DNA of 64,000 nucleotides. Source: Brevibacillus_H sp049846925 (GTDB taxonomy: Bacteria > Bacillota > Bacilli > Brevibacillales > Brevibacillaceae). The notes under the pieces were generated by a model. It did no database searches. It had not been told where the DNA came from and was given only the letters and a program-made list of their open reading frames with translations. Below, piece after piece: positions 7,637-15,719 of this stretch. The stretch covers positions 89,577-153,576 of the forward strand of contig NZ_JBNCMT010000010.1 in assembly GCF_049846925.1 (NCBI RefSeq), read 5' to 3'. The position numbers were made by a program, and so were the translations under genes. Each line of letters begins with the position of its first letter. Position 1 is the first letter of the stretch.

Positions 7637-8884
7637 ATGGGCTTTGCTAACGGTTTTAACCTGAAAACGGGGCAATTATACAGCTTGGACACACTTCCTT
7701 CCCCTCCCGAATACCCTCAATTAGAAGAAGATATTCGCTGTGACGTTCTTATCATCGGTGGCGGTGAGGCTGGAGGGCTCTGTTCATACTACCTGACACA
7801 GAATCAAGTTGACACTGTATTGATTGAACGCAGAAAAATCGGTCACGGGAGCACGAGCGCAAATACGGGTCTCATTCAATTTACCAACGACAAATCATTA
7901 ACCTCATGTATTCATTCATTCGGGGAAGAAAAAGGAGTGCGCTATTACAAACTGTGTGAAAAGGCAGTCGAAGACCTGGGCCAAATCGCTTCCACTCTGG
8001 AGATTAATCCCGACTATAAAAGAAGAGACAGCTTGTACATAGCCAGTTCCCCTCAAGATGTTCCATCTCTGCAACAAGAGTACCACACCCTGAAAAAGCA
8101 TGGCTTCCCAGTCAAATATATGACTAAAGAAGAGATCGAAGGAACCTTTTCCTTTTCCAGGGCTGGAGGCATTTATGGGAGTGGTGATGCTGAACTCAAT
8201 CCCTTCAAATTAGCCAATGGTTTGGTTTATGAAAGTGCCAAAAAAGGTATGCGTGTTTTTCAGGAAACGGATATTGTAAGCCATATTTTCGGAAAAGACT
8301 CGATAACTTTTATCACGAAAAACCGTAAAAAAATTACTGCAAAAAAAGCCATTATTGCCACAGGATATGAAACGCAAAAGCAGTTCAAGCGTAATCCGAA
8401 TGCAGCACTAGCTAGTGCGTATGCTATCGCAACCCAGCAGCTAGAGGATTTCCCTGGCTGGCATAATCGTTGTTTAATTTGGGAGACGGCTAGGCCCTAT
8501 CTCTTTATGCGTACCACGGCGGATAATCGGATCATAGCAGGTGGCTTGGATGAACCGACCTATCAATCTGGGAAAAGGGACTCCATGCTCCTGCATAAAC
8601 GAGATATACTCTTACAAAAAGTTCAAGAGTTGTTCCCTCAGATTACAAATCTCCGAGCAAACTATTATTGGTCAGCAACATTCGGTACAACGCATGATGG
8701 CCTTCCGATGGTAGGTTCTCAAGAGGATTACCCTCATTGTTATTTTGCACTCGTATATGGAGGGAACGGCACAGTATATAGTACAATTGCTGCCGAAATC
8801 CTAAGTGACCTTATCATTAAAGGCAGGCATCCCGATGCTGAGCTTTTCCGTTTTGAACGTCAACCATCTTTGACAATGGTTTAG
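7637..8884 (+). CDS. FAD-dependent oxidoreductase, DAO/glycine oxidase family
   Basis: About 415 residues. The Rossmann FAD motif VLIIGGGEAGGLCSYYL lies near residue 36, followed by VLIERRKIGHGSTSANTGLI; the GSTSxNTG stretch is typical of DAO-fold enzymes that oxidise the C-N bond of amino acids or amines. The C-terminus has WSATFGTTHDGLPMVG and YGGNGTVYS, the second FAD contact. I choose ATG at 7637 because AAGGGGAGA ends about 10 bases upstream; the ATG at 7595 has no good site. It is a single gene between two terminators. The substrate is unknown. Confidence 0.85.
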   Translation: MGFANGFNLKTGQLYSLDTLPSPPEYPQLEEDIRCDVLIIGGGEAGGLCSYYLTQNQVDTVLIERRKIGHGSTSANTGLIQFTNDKSLTSCIHSFGEEKGVRYYKLCEKAVEDLGQIASTLEINPDYKRRDSLYIASSPQDVPSLQQEYHTLKKHGFPVKYMTKEEIEGTFSFSRAGGIYGSGDAELNPFKLANGLVYESAKKGMRVFQETDIVSHIFGKDSITFITKNRKKITAKKAIIATGYETQKQFKRNPNAALASAYAIATQQLEDFPGWHNRCLIWETARPYLFMRTTADNRIIAGGLDEPTYQSGKRDSMLLHKRDILLQKVQELFPQITNLRANYYWSATFGTTHDGLPMVGSQEDYPHCYFALVYGGNGTVYSTIAAEILSDLIIKGRHPDAELFRFERQPSLTMV

Positions 8885-8903
8885 GTGAGTGGTTGTACAT
8901 GAT

Positions 8904-8937
8904 AAAAACCACCCGAACGGTAACGGGTGGTTTCTCA
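8904..8937. terminator. Bidirectional terminator between convergent FAD enzyme genes
   Basis: AAACCACCCG and CGGGTGGTTT form a 10-bp stem around GAACGGTAA-type loop sequence, flanked by A and T runs, so it can serve both strands. Confidence 0.85.
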
Positions 8938-8939
8938 AC

Positions 8940-10382
8940 TTAATCTCTTTTTTCTAAACGGTTAATGATATTTCGTGCAATCCAAACCCCGGCAGCTCCC
9001 GCTTGAGCCAATCCCCTTGTCACACCTGCTCCGTCTCCGCCACAGAACAACCCTTTAATCTCTGTTTCAAATTCCTCTGTAAGCTTTGGTCGAGCTGAGT
9101 AGAATTTGGCCTCAACGCCGTAGAACAATGTGTGTTCGGAAGCAATACCTGGAGTTACTTTATCAAGCGCTTCGATCATTTCAATCAAGCTCTTCATTGT
9201 GTTGTAAGGGAGAACTAATCCAAGATCACCAGGAACTGCCTCTTTCAGCGTAGGCTCCAGGAACCCTTCTTTGATTCGAGATTCGGTTGAACGTCTTCCT
9301 CTCAGGATATCACCATACTTCTGGACGATGACTCCACCGTTGGACAAGTCATTTGCTCTCTTGCAAATCTCACGAGCATATTCGTTTGGCTTATCAAATG
9401 GATCGGTGAATTTGTGTGATACCAATAGCGCAAAGTTGGTATTCGTAGAACCTAGCGCAGGATCTTTGTAAGAATGACCGTTTGCCGCCATAACTCCACT
9501 GTGATTCTCAACAACTACGTGCCCGGATGGATTGCTACAGAAGGTACGCACACGGGTTCCAACTGACGTATTGTAAATGAATTTACCTTCATACAAATGC
9601 TCGTTAATCTCTCTCATCACAACATCGGATGTCTCTACTCGTACTCCTACATCCACCTGGTTGTTGATCATTTTTAATCTTCTTTTCTTCAAGATTTCCG
9701 TTAACCAAGCAGAACCGTCCCTACCAGGAACGATAACGACATGATCGCTCAGGTATTCCTCTCCGTTTTTCAACGTAACACCTTGAACACGGTAACCGTC
9801 TTCATCCTTGGCCGTAATAATATCTTCCACTTCTGTTTTGAACTGCATATCAATTCGAGTCTTCAGGTATTCGTAGATCGATGCAAGGATTTCAAGATTC
9901 TGCTCTGTCCCCAAGTGTCTTACTTGTGCTCGCAACAACTTGAGACCTGCTGCAAATCCTCGTTGCTCGATATCTTTCACGACTTCTGTTGTTGGGTCTG
10001 TAATGTTAGGAGTTGCGCCGTGCTCCAAGTTAATGGAATCCACGTATTTAATCAGGTCCAGAACTTTGGACGGGCTGATGTAATCCGTCATCCAGCCTCC
10101 AAATTCAGTAGTAATATTAAACTTCCCATCACTGTAAGCTCCTGCGCCACCGAAGCCACCTGTGATTGAACAGGCCGGCAAACATCCTGCATATTCCTTT
10201 TTACCCGCTGCAGGAGGGCACAATTTGATTTTTTCTTCAAGAATCGGACATCGTCTGCTGTAAATGTCGTGTCCTTTATCCAGTAACAGTACTTTGGATC
10301 CCGGAGATTTCAAGGTCATTTCATAGCTTGTAAAAATACCAGCAGGCCCGGCGCCAATAATGATCACATCGTATTTGTTCAT
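8940..10382 (-). CDS. Uncharacterised NAD(P)/FAD-dependent dehydrogenase (COG2509-like)
   Basis: 480 residues. The N-terminal FAD motif is VIIIGAGPAGIFTSYEM, then LLLDKGHDIYSRRCP, a Cys-containing stretch (KIKLCPPAAG, YAGCLPACSITGGFGG) and GAYSDGKFN. The C-terminus has GLFCGGDGAGVTRGLAQAGAAG, the closing FAD site. The pattern matches the uncharacterised FAD-dependent dehydrogenase family COG2509; no reaction is firmly assigned to it. GGGAGGAT precedes the ATG. Expression appears to be set by a guanine-class purine riboswitch directly upstream, which links the enzyme to purine state and is the main functional clue. Confidence 0.85.
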   Translation of the reverse strand: MNKYDVIIIGAGPAGIFTSYEMTLKSPGSKVLLLDKGHDIYSRRCPILEEKIKLCPPAAGKKEYAGCLPACSITGGFGGAGAYSDGKFNITTEFGGWMTDYISPSKVLDLIKYVDSINLEHGATPNITDPTTEVVKDIEQRGFAAGLKLLRAQVRHLGTEQNLEILASIYEYLKTRIDMQFKTEVEDIITAKDEDGYRVQGVTLKNGEEYLSDHVVIVPGRDGSAWLTEILKKRRLKMINNQVDVGVRVETSDVVMREINEHLYEGKFIYNTSVGTRVRTFCSNPSGHVVVENHSGVMAANGHSYKDPALGSTNTNFALLVSHKFTDPFDKPNEYAREICKRANDLSNGGVIVQKYGDILRGRRSTESRIKEGFLEPTLKEAVPGDLGLVLPYNTMKSLIEMIEALDKVTPGIASEHTLFYGVEAKFYSARPKLTEEFETEIKGLFCGGDGAGVTRGLAQAGAAGVWIARNIINRLEKRD

Positions 10383-10432
10383 CGTATCCTCCCGTTTATA
10401 CCAATTCTCGTTGTCATTTTTCTACTGTTCCC

Positions 10433-10495
10433 AAAAAAAATTCCTAACCAGTCAAATGGGTATGAGAAGTCTCACCCCATTCGTAGTTAGGAATT
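10433..10495 (-). terminator. Riboswitch expression-platform terminator
   Basis: On the minus strand AATTCCTAAC (10486-10495) pairs with GTTAGGAATT (10439-10448) and is followed by eight T. A second hairpin, ATGGGGTGAGA with TCTCATACCCAT, sits inside the loop. The 5' arm reuses the 3' strand of aptamer helix P3 and the J3/1 bases, so terminator and aptamer exclude each other. Confidence 0.8.
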
Positions 10496-10544
10496 TACGG
10501 TTCCTTGTAGAGACCCTCAAACCGTATCTTGAGGATATACGAAT
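10479..10544 (-). promoter_or_regulatory. Purine riboswitch aptamer, guanine class
   Basis: The minus strand shows the full purine aptamer. P1 is ATTCGTA with TACGAAT (7 bp); P2 is CCTCAA with TTGAGG; L2 is GATACGG; J2/3 is GTCTCTAC; P3 is AGGAA with TTCCT; L3 is CCGTAAA; J3/1 ends in C. The L2 GG and L3 CC needed for the kissing loop are kept. The specificity base (position 74 of xpt) is C, which pairs with guanine rather than adenine. The base equivalent to U48 is C, a position normally flipped out to solvent. It is followed by an overlapping terminator and the FAD dehydrogenase. Confidence 0.92.
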
Positions 10545-10579
10545 AGACCAAATGTATTTTTTGTTTTTTGACAATTTGT

Positions 10580-10608
10580 ATGGTATAGCAGAAAGGCTTA
10601 CATGTCAA
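10580..10608 (-). promoter_or_regulatory. Promoter for riboswitch and FAD dehydrogenase
   Basis: On the minus strand TTGACA (10603-10608) and TACCAT (10580-10585) are 17 bases apart, about 35 bases before the aptamer. The -35 is perfect and the -10 matches 4 of 6. Confidence 0.65.
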
Positions 10609-10742
10609 TAGTGCATTATATGTTATATTCGCCTTTAAGCAAAATCAATCTGTTTACGCTTGCTATTATCAATGAAAAACACCAAAAAACACGAACGTTT
10701 ATTTTTGCTAACAGCCAATTCCGAATAACTCATCTCGATAAT

Positions 10743-10755
10743 ATTACCGAACAAT
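10743..10755 (+). promoter_or_regulatory. Possible PurR box
   Basis: ATTACCGAACAAT matches the Gram-positive PurR box AWWWCCGAACWWT at every position. A weaker copy (AATTCCGAATAAC) lies at 10718-10730 and a CGAAC-containing element near 10691. They lie 110-135 bases upstream of the riboswitch promoter. The copies are direct repeats, unlike the inverted pair of B. subtilis, so the call is uncertain. The rest of the 10609-10774 gap shows no gene. Confidence 0.4.
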
Positions 10756-10774
10756 AGTATGTTATGCGAAGCTT

Positions 10775-11431
10775 TTATTCGCCTTTGCTAACTGCACGTT
10801 TCAACTTCACGCTTGCTTCATACGTATCCGTAGCCAAACTGATAGCGGAAATGACGGAGACCCCATCTGCCCCTGAATCGATGACAAGCGATGCATTGTG
10901 CGAGTCGATTCCACCAATTCCTACGATCGGGATGTGAATCCCCTTCTGACGCATCACTTGAATTGCCTCGGGCCCCTGTGCTGCTTTAGCATCTTCCTTG
11001 GTCGAGGTAGAAAAGATTGGACCAACACCAAGATAGTCTGCACCGTGTTCAATTGCCTTCCTCGCCTCATCTACTGTATATGCCGACACGCCAAGAATTT
11101 TGTCGCCAATTCTCTGCCTCACTTCCTTGGCTGATTCGTCTTCCTGACCGACATGCACCCCATCAGCATCAAGGGCAATCGCCAAATCCACATCATCATT
11201 CACAATAAACGGAATGTTATGTTGCTTGCACACCTCCTGAAGCTTCTTCGCAAGATCGAATTTTGCTGCTCCAGCTAGTGCTGTATGGCCTTTTTCACGA
11301 AATTGAAACAGCGTGATTCCGCCTCGAATCGCCTCTTGAAGGACGAATACCGGGTCTTTTTCACAATTGTTACTGCCCATAATGAAGTAAAGAGACAGTT
11401 GTTTCCGCAAAGCTGCATTATTCATTTGCAT
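10775..11431 (-). CDS. thiE: Thiamine-phosphate synthase
   Basis: 218 residues joining HMP-diphosphate and thiazole phosphate into thiamine phosphate in the cytosol. TIM-barrel landmarks: FQFREKGHTALAG (about 42-54), the Arg-Glu-Lys diphosphate site; FIVNDDVDLAIALDADGVHVGQED (75-98), the Mg-binding Asp region; ILGVSAYTVDEA; GADYLGVGPIFSTSTKEDA; and IPIVGIGGID. All are canonical ThiE. It overlaps thiD by 14 bases and ends the thiM-thiD-thiE operon under TPP riboswitch control. Confidence 0.95.
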   Translation of the reverse strand: MQMNNAALRKQLSLYFIMGSNNCEKDPVFVLQEAIRGGITLFQFREKGHTALAGAAKFDLAKKLQEVCKQHNIPFIVNDDVDLAIALDADGVHVGQEDESAKEVRQRIGDKILGVSAYTVDEARKAIEHGADYLGVGPIFSTSTKEDAKAAQGPEAIQVMRQKGIHIPIVGIGGIDSHNASLVIDSGADGVSVISAISLATDTYEASVKLKRAVSKGE

Positions 11432-12266
11432 GATGGTTTACCCCATTTACCCGTCTTCTGTTATATGCCCAATGATTGGTGGGTCCATGACCCAATCCAA
11501 TACCCAATTCATCTTCAATCGCTGCTGAAATAAACTGCTTGGCTGTCATGACCGCTTCTGATACACTTCTGCCTTTCGCCAACTCTGCTGTGATTGCTGC
11601 GGCGAACGTACACCCTGTTCCATGGGTATGTCTAGTCGATACACGCTTGCTCTCGAAAGAAATGAATTCCTTCCCGTCGAACAAAAGGTCAATGACCGTT
11701 TCCTCATCATCGGCATGACCACCTTTCATAACCACGTGTCTTGCTCCCATCTCGAATAAGGAACGGGCTGCTTGCTTTCTTTTTTCCAGCGAGTCAATCG
11801 TTATAGCTGTCAACAATTCAGCTTCCGGGATATTCGGGGTAACGACCATAGCCAACGGCAGCAAGTGTTCTCTCAATGATTGAATTGCCTCCTGCTGCAA
11901 CAGCGGAGATCCTCCTTTGGCAACCATGACAGGGTCAACAACAAGCTTGTTCCATCCGTATGTTTTCACTTGGTCGGCAACAGAACGGATAATCTCTCCA
12001 CTGAACAACATCCCTGTCTTGACTGCATCGGTACCCATATCTTCACCGATGGCGATGATTTGCTTCTCCACGGCTTCGACTGGTAACGGATAGACTCCGT
12101 GCACACCCAACGTATTCTGTGCAGTAATCGCCGTTAATGCTGACATTCCGAATACTCCGAGCTCTTGAAAGGTTTTGAGATCCGCTTGAATGCCAGCACC
12201 TCCACCACTGTCCGATCCGGCAATTGTTAATGCCTTATATGGTTTCACCATCTTTTCCAACCTCAT
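11418..12266 (-). CDS. thiD: Hydroxymethylpyrimidine (phosphate) kinase
   Basis: About 280 residues phosphorylating HMP and HMP-phosphate with ATP to feed ThiE. The N-terminal ALTIAGSDSGGGAGIQADLK is the ThiD substrate site, GVHGVYPLP and VKTGMLFSGEII follow, and the ribokinase-fold anion hole is RHTHGTGCTFAAAITAELAKG (about 212-232). The frame opens at ATG 12266; ATG 12251 gives a more usual N-terminus and better spacing from GAGG, so the true start may be 5 codons later. It lies 14 bases after thiM and overlaps thiE. The tail HHANE is short and variable. Confidence 0.95.
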   Translation of the reverse strand: MRLEKMVKPYKALTIAGSDSGGGAGIQADLKTFQELGVFGMSALTAITAQNTLGVHGVYPLPVEAVEKQIIAIGEDMGTDAVKTGMLFSGEIIRSVADQVKTYGWNKLVVDPVMVAKGGSPLLQQEAIQSLREHLLPLAMVVTPNIPEAELLTAITIDSLEKRKQAARSLFEMGARHVVMKGGHADDEETVIDLLFDGKEFISFESKRVSTRHTHGTGCTFAAAITAELAKGRSVSEAVMTAKQFISAAIEDELGIGLGHGPTNHWAYNRRRVNGVNHHANE

Positions 12267-12280
12267 TTCTCCTTTGAAAT

Positions 12281-13090
12281 TTAACCCACTTTCGATACGG
12301 AAGACATTTCAATGATATTGTCAGCATTTATCTTTGAAAGTTGATTCAAAAACTCAATTTGGAAGCTTCCCGGGCCGTTCTCTCCCTGGTTGCTCCATGC
12401 AATTTGTGCAGCCACTCCATAGCAGGCAAGTGCTGCCACTGCTCCACGAAGCTTATCCTCGGACACAGCAGCGAATGCGCCGATTACAGAGGTGAGCAGG
12501 CAGCCTGTTCCTGTCACTTTGGTAAGGATAGGATGGCCATTGTGTACGAGGTATGTTGTTTCCCCATCTGTAATCACATCATCTTTTCCTGTAATAACCA
12601 CCATTGCTTGGAGTGCTTTCGCCGCTTTTTGCGCAAGGGCAACTACGTCTCCTGAACCTTCCCCTGCATCGACACCCTTGATTGCCCATGCTTCCCCAAC
12701 TACGTTAGCAATTTCAGCCGCATTCCCTCTCACGATTGAAACCCGTACCTCTTTTACAATTCGTTGTGCAGTCTGTGTACGATAGGCAGTCGCTCCTGCT
12801 CCGACCGGGTCCAAAATGACTGGCACTCCATGCTGATTAGCCGACTTGCCAGCAATGATCATCGACTCGATTTCTGCATCGTTCAGTGTCCCTATATTTA
12901 AAACCAATGCCCCCGCAAGCTTCGCCATATCTGCAACTTCATGCTTAGAATAAGCCATGACAGGTGAAGCTCCCAACGCCAATAATCCATTGGCAGTAAA
13001 ATTGGTTACCACAACGTTGGTAATATTATGTACCAAAGGATTTTGCGTACGAACCTTCTCTAACAATGCGCAGATTTCTTGATTTTTCAT
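12281..13090 (-). CDS. thiM: Hydroxyethylthiazole kinase
   Basis: 269 residues phosphorylating hydroxyethylthiazole, a salvage step for the thiazole half of thiamine. Landmarks: NPLVHNITNVVVTNFTANGL (about 16-35), GASPVMAYSKHEV, VLDPVGAGAT, IVRGNAAEIA, and the ATP/anion-hole motif TKVTGTGCLLTSVIGAF. The open frame continues to 13237, but those extra residues lie over the riboswitch terminator; I take ATG 13090, which follows GAGGGGA. First gene of thiM-thiD-thiE. No de novo thiC or thiG is in the window, so the operon fits salvage. Confidence 0.95.
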   Translation of the reverse strand: MKNQEICALLEKVRTQNPLVHNITNVVVTNFTANGLLALGASPVMAYSKHEVADMAKLAGALVLNIGTLNDAEIESMIIAGKSANQHGVPVILDPVGAGATAYRTQTAQRIVKEVRVSIVRGNAAEIANVVGEAWAIKGVDAGEGSGDVVALAQKAAKALQAMVVITGKDDVITDGETTYLVHNGHPILTKVTGTGCLLTSVIGAFAAVSEDKLRGAVAALACYGVAAQIAWSNQGENGPGSFQIEFLNQLSKINADNIIEMSSVSKVG

Positions 13091-13150
13091 GGATAGACAT
13101 TCCCCTCTACTCGTTTTTTGATTTGAACTCCGTTGGCAAGCCCGGGAGAA

Positions 13151-13186
13151 AAAATAAAAAAGCACTCTTGCGTAAGCAAAAGTGCA
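13151..13186 (-). terminator. TPP riboswitch terminator
   Basis: On the minus strand GCACTTTTGC, loop TTAC, GCAAGAGTGC and then TTTTTTATTTTTT. It lies between the aptamer and thiM, so thiamine diphosphate is predicted to promote termination. Confidence 0.85.
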
Positions 13187-13204
13187 CGATTGGTCACTAG
13201 CAAC

Positions 13205-13293
13205 ACTCCCTACGCTGGCATTACCCAACAGGTTCAAACGGTCAACAGCAGCTTAGCTGTAATCTCAGCCTGATTCCACAGGCACCCGAAGAC
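13205..13293 (-). promoter_or_regulatory. TPP riboswitch (THI box)
   Basis: The minus strand reads the THI-box landmarks in order: GGGTGCCT, GGCTGAGAT, a variable P3 arm, TTTGAACCTG, GGGTAATGCCAGC and GTAGGGA. A terminator and the thiM start follow. This is the classic feedback control of thiamine genes. Confidence 0.97.
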
Positions 13294-13313
13294 TATTCAA
13301 TTCTCTTATTAAA

Positions 13314-13342
13314 AGATTACCTTGAACCTTTTTTGAATGCAA
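13314..13342 (-). promoter_or_regulatory. Promoter of the thi operon inside the lysR tail
   Basis: TTGCAT (13337-13342) and TAATCT (13314-13319) are 17 bases apart on the minus strand and straddle the lysR stop at 13317. The predicted transcript start is about 15 bases before the THI box. Confidence 0.6.
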
Positions 13343-14225
13343 TATCCTCAGATGAACTCCGCAATAAATCTACAAACATTTCTACTGCTTTCGTTTGGAA
13401 ATGGGACGCCAGGGTGATCATGGTAAATTGCCGAATGACGGGTTCAATAGTGGCCGGCAGTATCTGTAATGTCCCCAGTGTTACTTCTTTTCTGATCGCA
13501 TCCTCGGAAAGCAGTGAAATGCCTAACCCCGCTTCCACTGACTCCTTAATGAGTTGTGTACTCCCGAACTCCATAAGATTTGCAGGCTGCAGGTTGTTTA
13601 CAGCGAACATTCGATCTGTTGTATCACGGGTACCGGAGCCCATTTCCCGCACAATCCATCTCTCTTCTGCCAAGTCAGCAACTGTTACTGTATCTTTTGT
13701 TGCTAACGGATGTTCGGAGCTTGCCACTACCACCATTTCATCATCTGCAATTGGCTCGATGTACAGATTATCGTGATGGTATTTTCCTTCTATTACCCCT
13801 ACATCAATTTCATGATTCAGCACGGATTCAGCTATCTCACGCGTATTTCCAATCTTAATAGACGGTTGGATGAGCGGATATCTCTTTTGCAAGCTGGCAA
13901 TGACATGAGGAAGAATGTACTCTCCATAGGTGTAGCTCGCACCAATGGCAATTGTTCCACTCGCCACATGCAGCATGTCATCTACCAGATACTTCATTCG
14001 GTTGTAAGAGCTGATGATTTCCTTTGCATGATGGTAGACGATTTCTCCTGCTTTGGTCAGTCGGACAAATTTGTTGTTTCTCTCTAACAGTCGAGTGCCA
14101 AAAGAACGCTCTAATGCCTGAACATACTGGCTTACTGCAGGTTGTGTCATTAGTAGTTCTTCTGCCGCTCGAGAGAAGTTCTTTTTTTCTACGACAGTGA
14201 CAAACACCAATAATTGTTGATCCAT
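13317..14225 (-). CDS. LysR-family transcriptional regulator (YeiH-associated)
   Basis: 302 residues. The N-terminal winged helix-turn-helix is LLVFVTVVEKKNFSRAAEEL plus QPAVSQYVQALERSFGTRLLERN (about 5-55); a linker helix and a periplasmic-binding-like effector domain follow (IAIGASYTYGEYILP from about 93). The type resembles YwfK/CysL regulators, some of which act in sulphur metabolism. It is divergent from a YeiH-family transporter, a recurrent pairing, so it probably controls that gene. An ATCGTaACGAT palindrome lies between them. Confidence 0.9.
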   Translation of the reverse strand: MDQQLLVFVTVVEKKNFSRAAEELLMTQPAVSQYVQALERSFGTRLLERNNKFVRLTKAGEIVYHHAKEIISSYNRMKYLVDDMLHVASGTIAIGASYTYGEYILPHVIASLQKRYPLIQPSIKIGNTREIAESVLNHEIDVGVIEGKYHHDNLYIEPIADDEMVVVASSEHPLATKDTVTVADLAEERWIVREMGSGTRDTTDRMFAVNNLQPANLMEFGSTQLIKESVEAGLGISLLSEDAIRKEVTLGTLQILPATIEPVIRQFTMITLASHFQTKAVEMFVDLLRSSSEDIAFKKGSR

Positions 14226-14279
14226 TGAACGTGACCACCTGCCAGCTTGAAGTAATATTTCTATTATACATGATTACTT

Positions 14280-14290
14280 ATCGTAACGAT
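14280..14290. promoter_or_regulatory. Possible operator between lysR and the YeiH gene
   Basis: ATCGTaACGAT is a perfect 5+1+5 inverted repeat in the 145-base divergent gap. It is AT-flanked and a plausible LysR-type site, but I cannot assign its consensus. Confidence 0.35.
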
Positions 14291-14370
14291 TATAATGATT
14301 TATTTTCCTTATGATAAAGAACGTATTAATCTGAAAGTGTCTCCCATTCAAGAAAGAGAGTGAAACCGTC

Positions 14371-15432
14371 ATGAAAGCATCTTTGCCATACAGCAAGTCA
14401 CTACCCCAACCCCCCATTTCAGACAAGAAACTTCCCAGTAAACTCGCTCCTGGGGCTGCATTCGCAGGGGGAGTTCTCTTTACATTCTTGATTGCTCTTA
14501 TCGGCTTCGGAATGACTCAACTGCCGATCGTCGGTCAGCTTGGACCCTTGGCATTTTCCATCCTGCTTGCTGTCATTTACCGTCAACTCTTCGGATACCC
14601 CCAAGCCTTACGCTCAGGCATCCAGTTTTCCTCCAAAAGGCTTTTGCGCATAGCTATCATTTTATACGGATTAAAGCTGAACGTAGATACCATCCTCCAT
14701 CAAGGAACCGGCCTCATCCTGAGAGATATCGGCACCGTCGCTTTTTCCATTCTATTGATGCTTCTGCTGGCCAAATTACTAAAAGCCGATCGCACAACTT
14801 CATTGCTGCTTGGCGTCGGAACGGGTGTATGCGGCGCTGCTGCAATAGCCGTCATTTCTCCCATCATCAAATCAGAAGAAGGCGACACAGCAGTTAGCGT
14901 CGGTATTATCGCCTTTATCGGAACGATTTTTGCCATCGGATATACCCTTATTCTTCCGTTCCTTCCCATTACCGCCGAGCAATTCGGAATCTGGGTGGGA
15001 ATCAGCCTGCATGAAGTTGCCCACGTCGCACTTGCCGGGGCAGCAGGCGGCGAGGATGCGCTCACACTCGCATTTCTAGCAAAACTAGGTCGAGTATTTC
15101 TCCTGATTCCTTTAAGCTTCCTCTTCTTATACTGGGTCAATAAAAAGCAACCATCCGCAAACAACCAGGCAAAAATCGAATATCCGTGGTTCCTGGCAGG
15201 ATTCGTCTGCATGAGCTTCGTCGGCACCTATTTGCTGGGGAGCCATGTACCTGTATCAGACCAGCAGCTTTCCTTTATCAACAAAGCCACCACATTTATT
15301 TTAGCAATGGCGATGGTCGGCTTAGGGTTACAGGTAAACATCAAGGAATTACGCAGCAAAGCACTTCGCCCATTGGTTGCTGTCAGTATCACATCTCTCT
15401 TTCTCTCTGTTCTGACCTATATCACTTTATAA
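14371..15432 (+). CDS. YeiH family (UPF0324) membrane transporter, putative sulphate exporter
   Basis: 353 residues with about ten hydrophobic segments, typical of YeiH/UPF0324. Recognisable parts are the first segment ending FLIALIGFGM, the loop QALRSGIQFSSKRLLRIAIILYG (about 76-98), LLGVGTGVCGAAAIAVISPI, and SLHEVAHVALAGAAGG (about 213-228), the best-conserved loop. The family is annotated as putative sulphate exporters and acts in the inner membrane; substrate evidence is thin. AGAGAGTGA precedes the ATG. It is divergent from the LysR regulator and followed by a strong terminator. Confidence 0.85.
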   Translation: MKASLPYSKSLPQPPISDKKLPSKLAPGAAFAGGVLFTFLIALIGFGMTQLPIVGQLGPLAFSILLAVIYRQLFGYPQALRSGIQFSSKRLLRIAIILYGLKLNVDTILHQGTGLILRDIGTVAFSILLMLLLAKLLKADRTTSLLLGVGTGVCGAAAIAVISPIIKSEEGDTAVSVGIIAFIGTIFAIGYTLILPFLPITAEQFGIWVGISLHEVAHVALAGAAGGEDALTLAFLAKLGRVFLLIPLSFLFLYWVNKKQPSANNQAKIEYPWFLAGFVCMSFVGTYLLGSHVPVSDQQLSFINKATTFILAMAMVGLGLQVNIKELRSKALRPLVAVSITSLFLSVLTYITL

Positions 15433-15489
15433 ACATTCAGCCTGGTTCAACACCCCCAAAAAGAAGGGATTTTCCGACAATTACAAGAA

Positions 15490-15541
15490 TACTCCTCCTT
15501 CGATTTCTTTTTCTGTTGATTTCGAAGGGGGAGTACTTTTT
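15490..15541 (+). terminator. Terminator of the YeiH-family gene
   Basis: TACTCCTCCTTCGA (15490-15503) pairs with TTCGAAGGGGGAGTA (15521-15535), followed by CTTTTTAT. Confidence 0.85.
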
Positions 15542-15719
15542 ATGGGCACTTTTCAAAGTGGCGGATACTTTACTTCTTTTGCTTAATTAATTTTACTGAC
15601 TATTCCCTTAATTGAAATATTTTCATATGACTCTCCAACAAAATGTGTTACTGTTAAACTAGTTAATTCTGCTATTCAATCTTCCTATTAACCAAGATTT
15701 GTTGAAAGAAGGGTCTATC

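Noticed and set aside
10360..10611. 83-residue plus-strand frame near the purine riboswitch
   Set aside because: It lies antisense to the riboswitch and promoter, which explain the sequence better.
13091..13237. N-terminal extension of ThiM
   Set aside because: The extra residues run over the TPP terminator and part of the aptamer; the ATG at 13090 has its own ribosome site.
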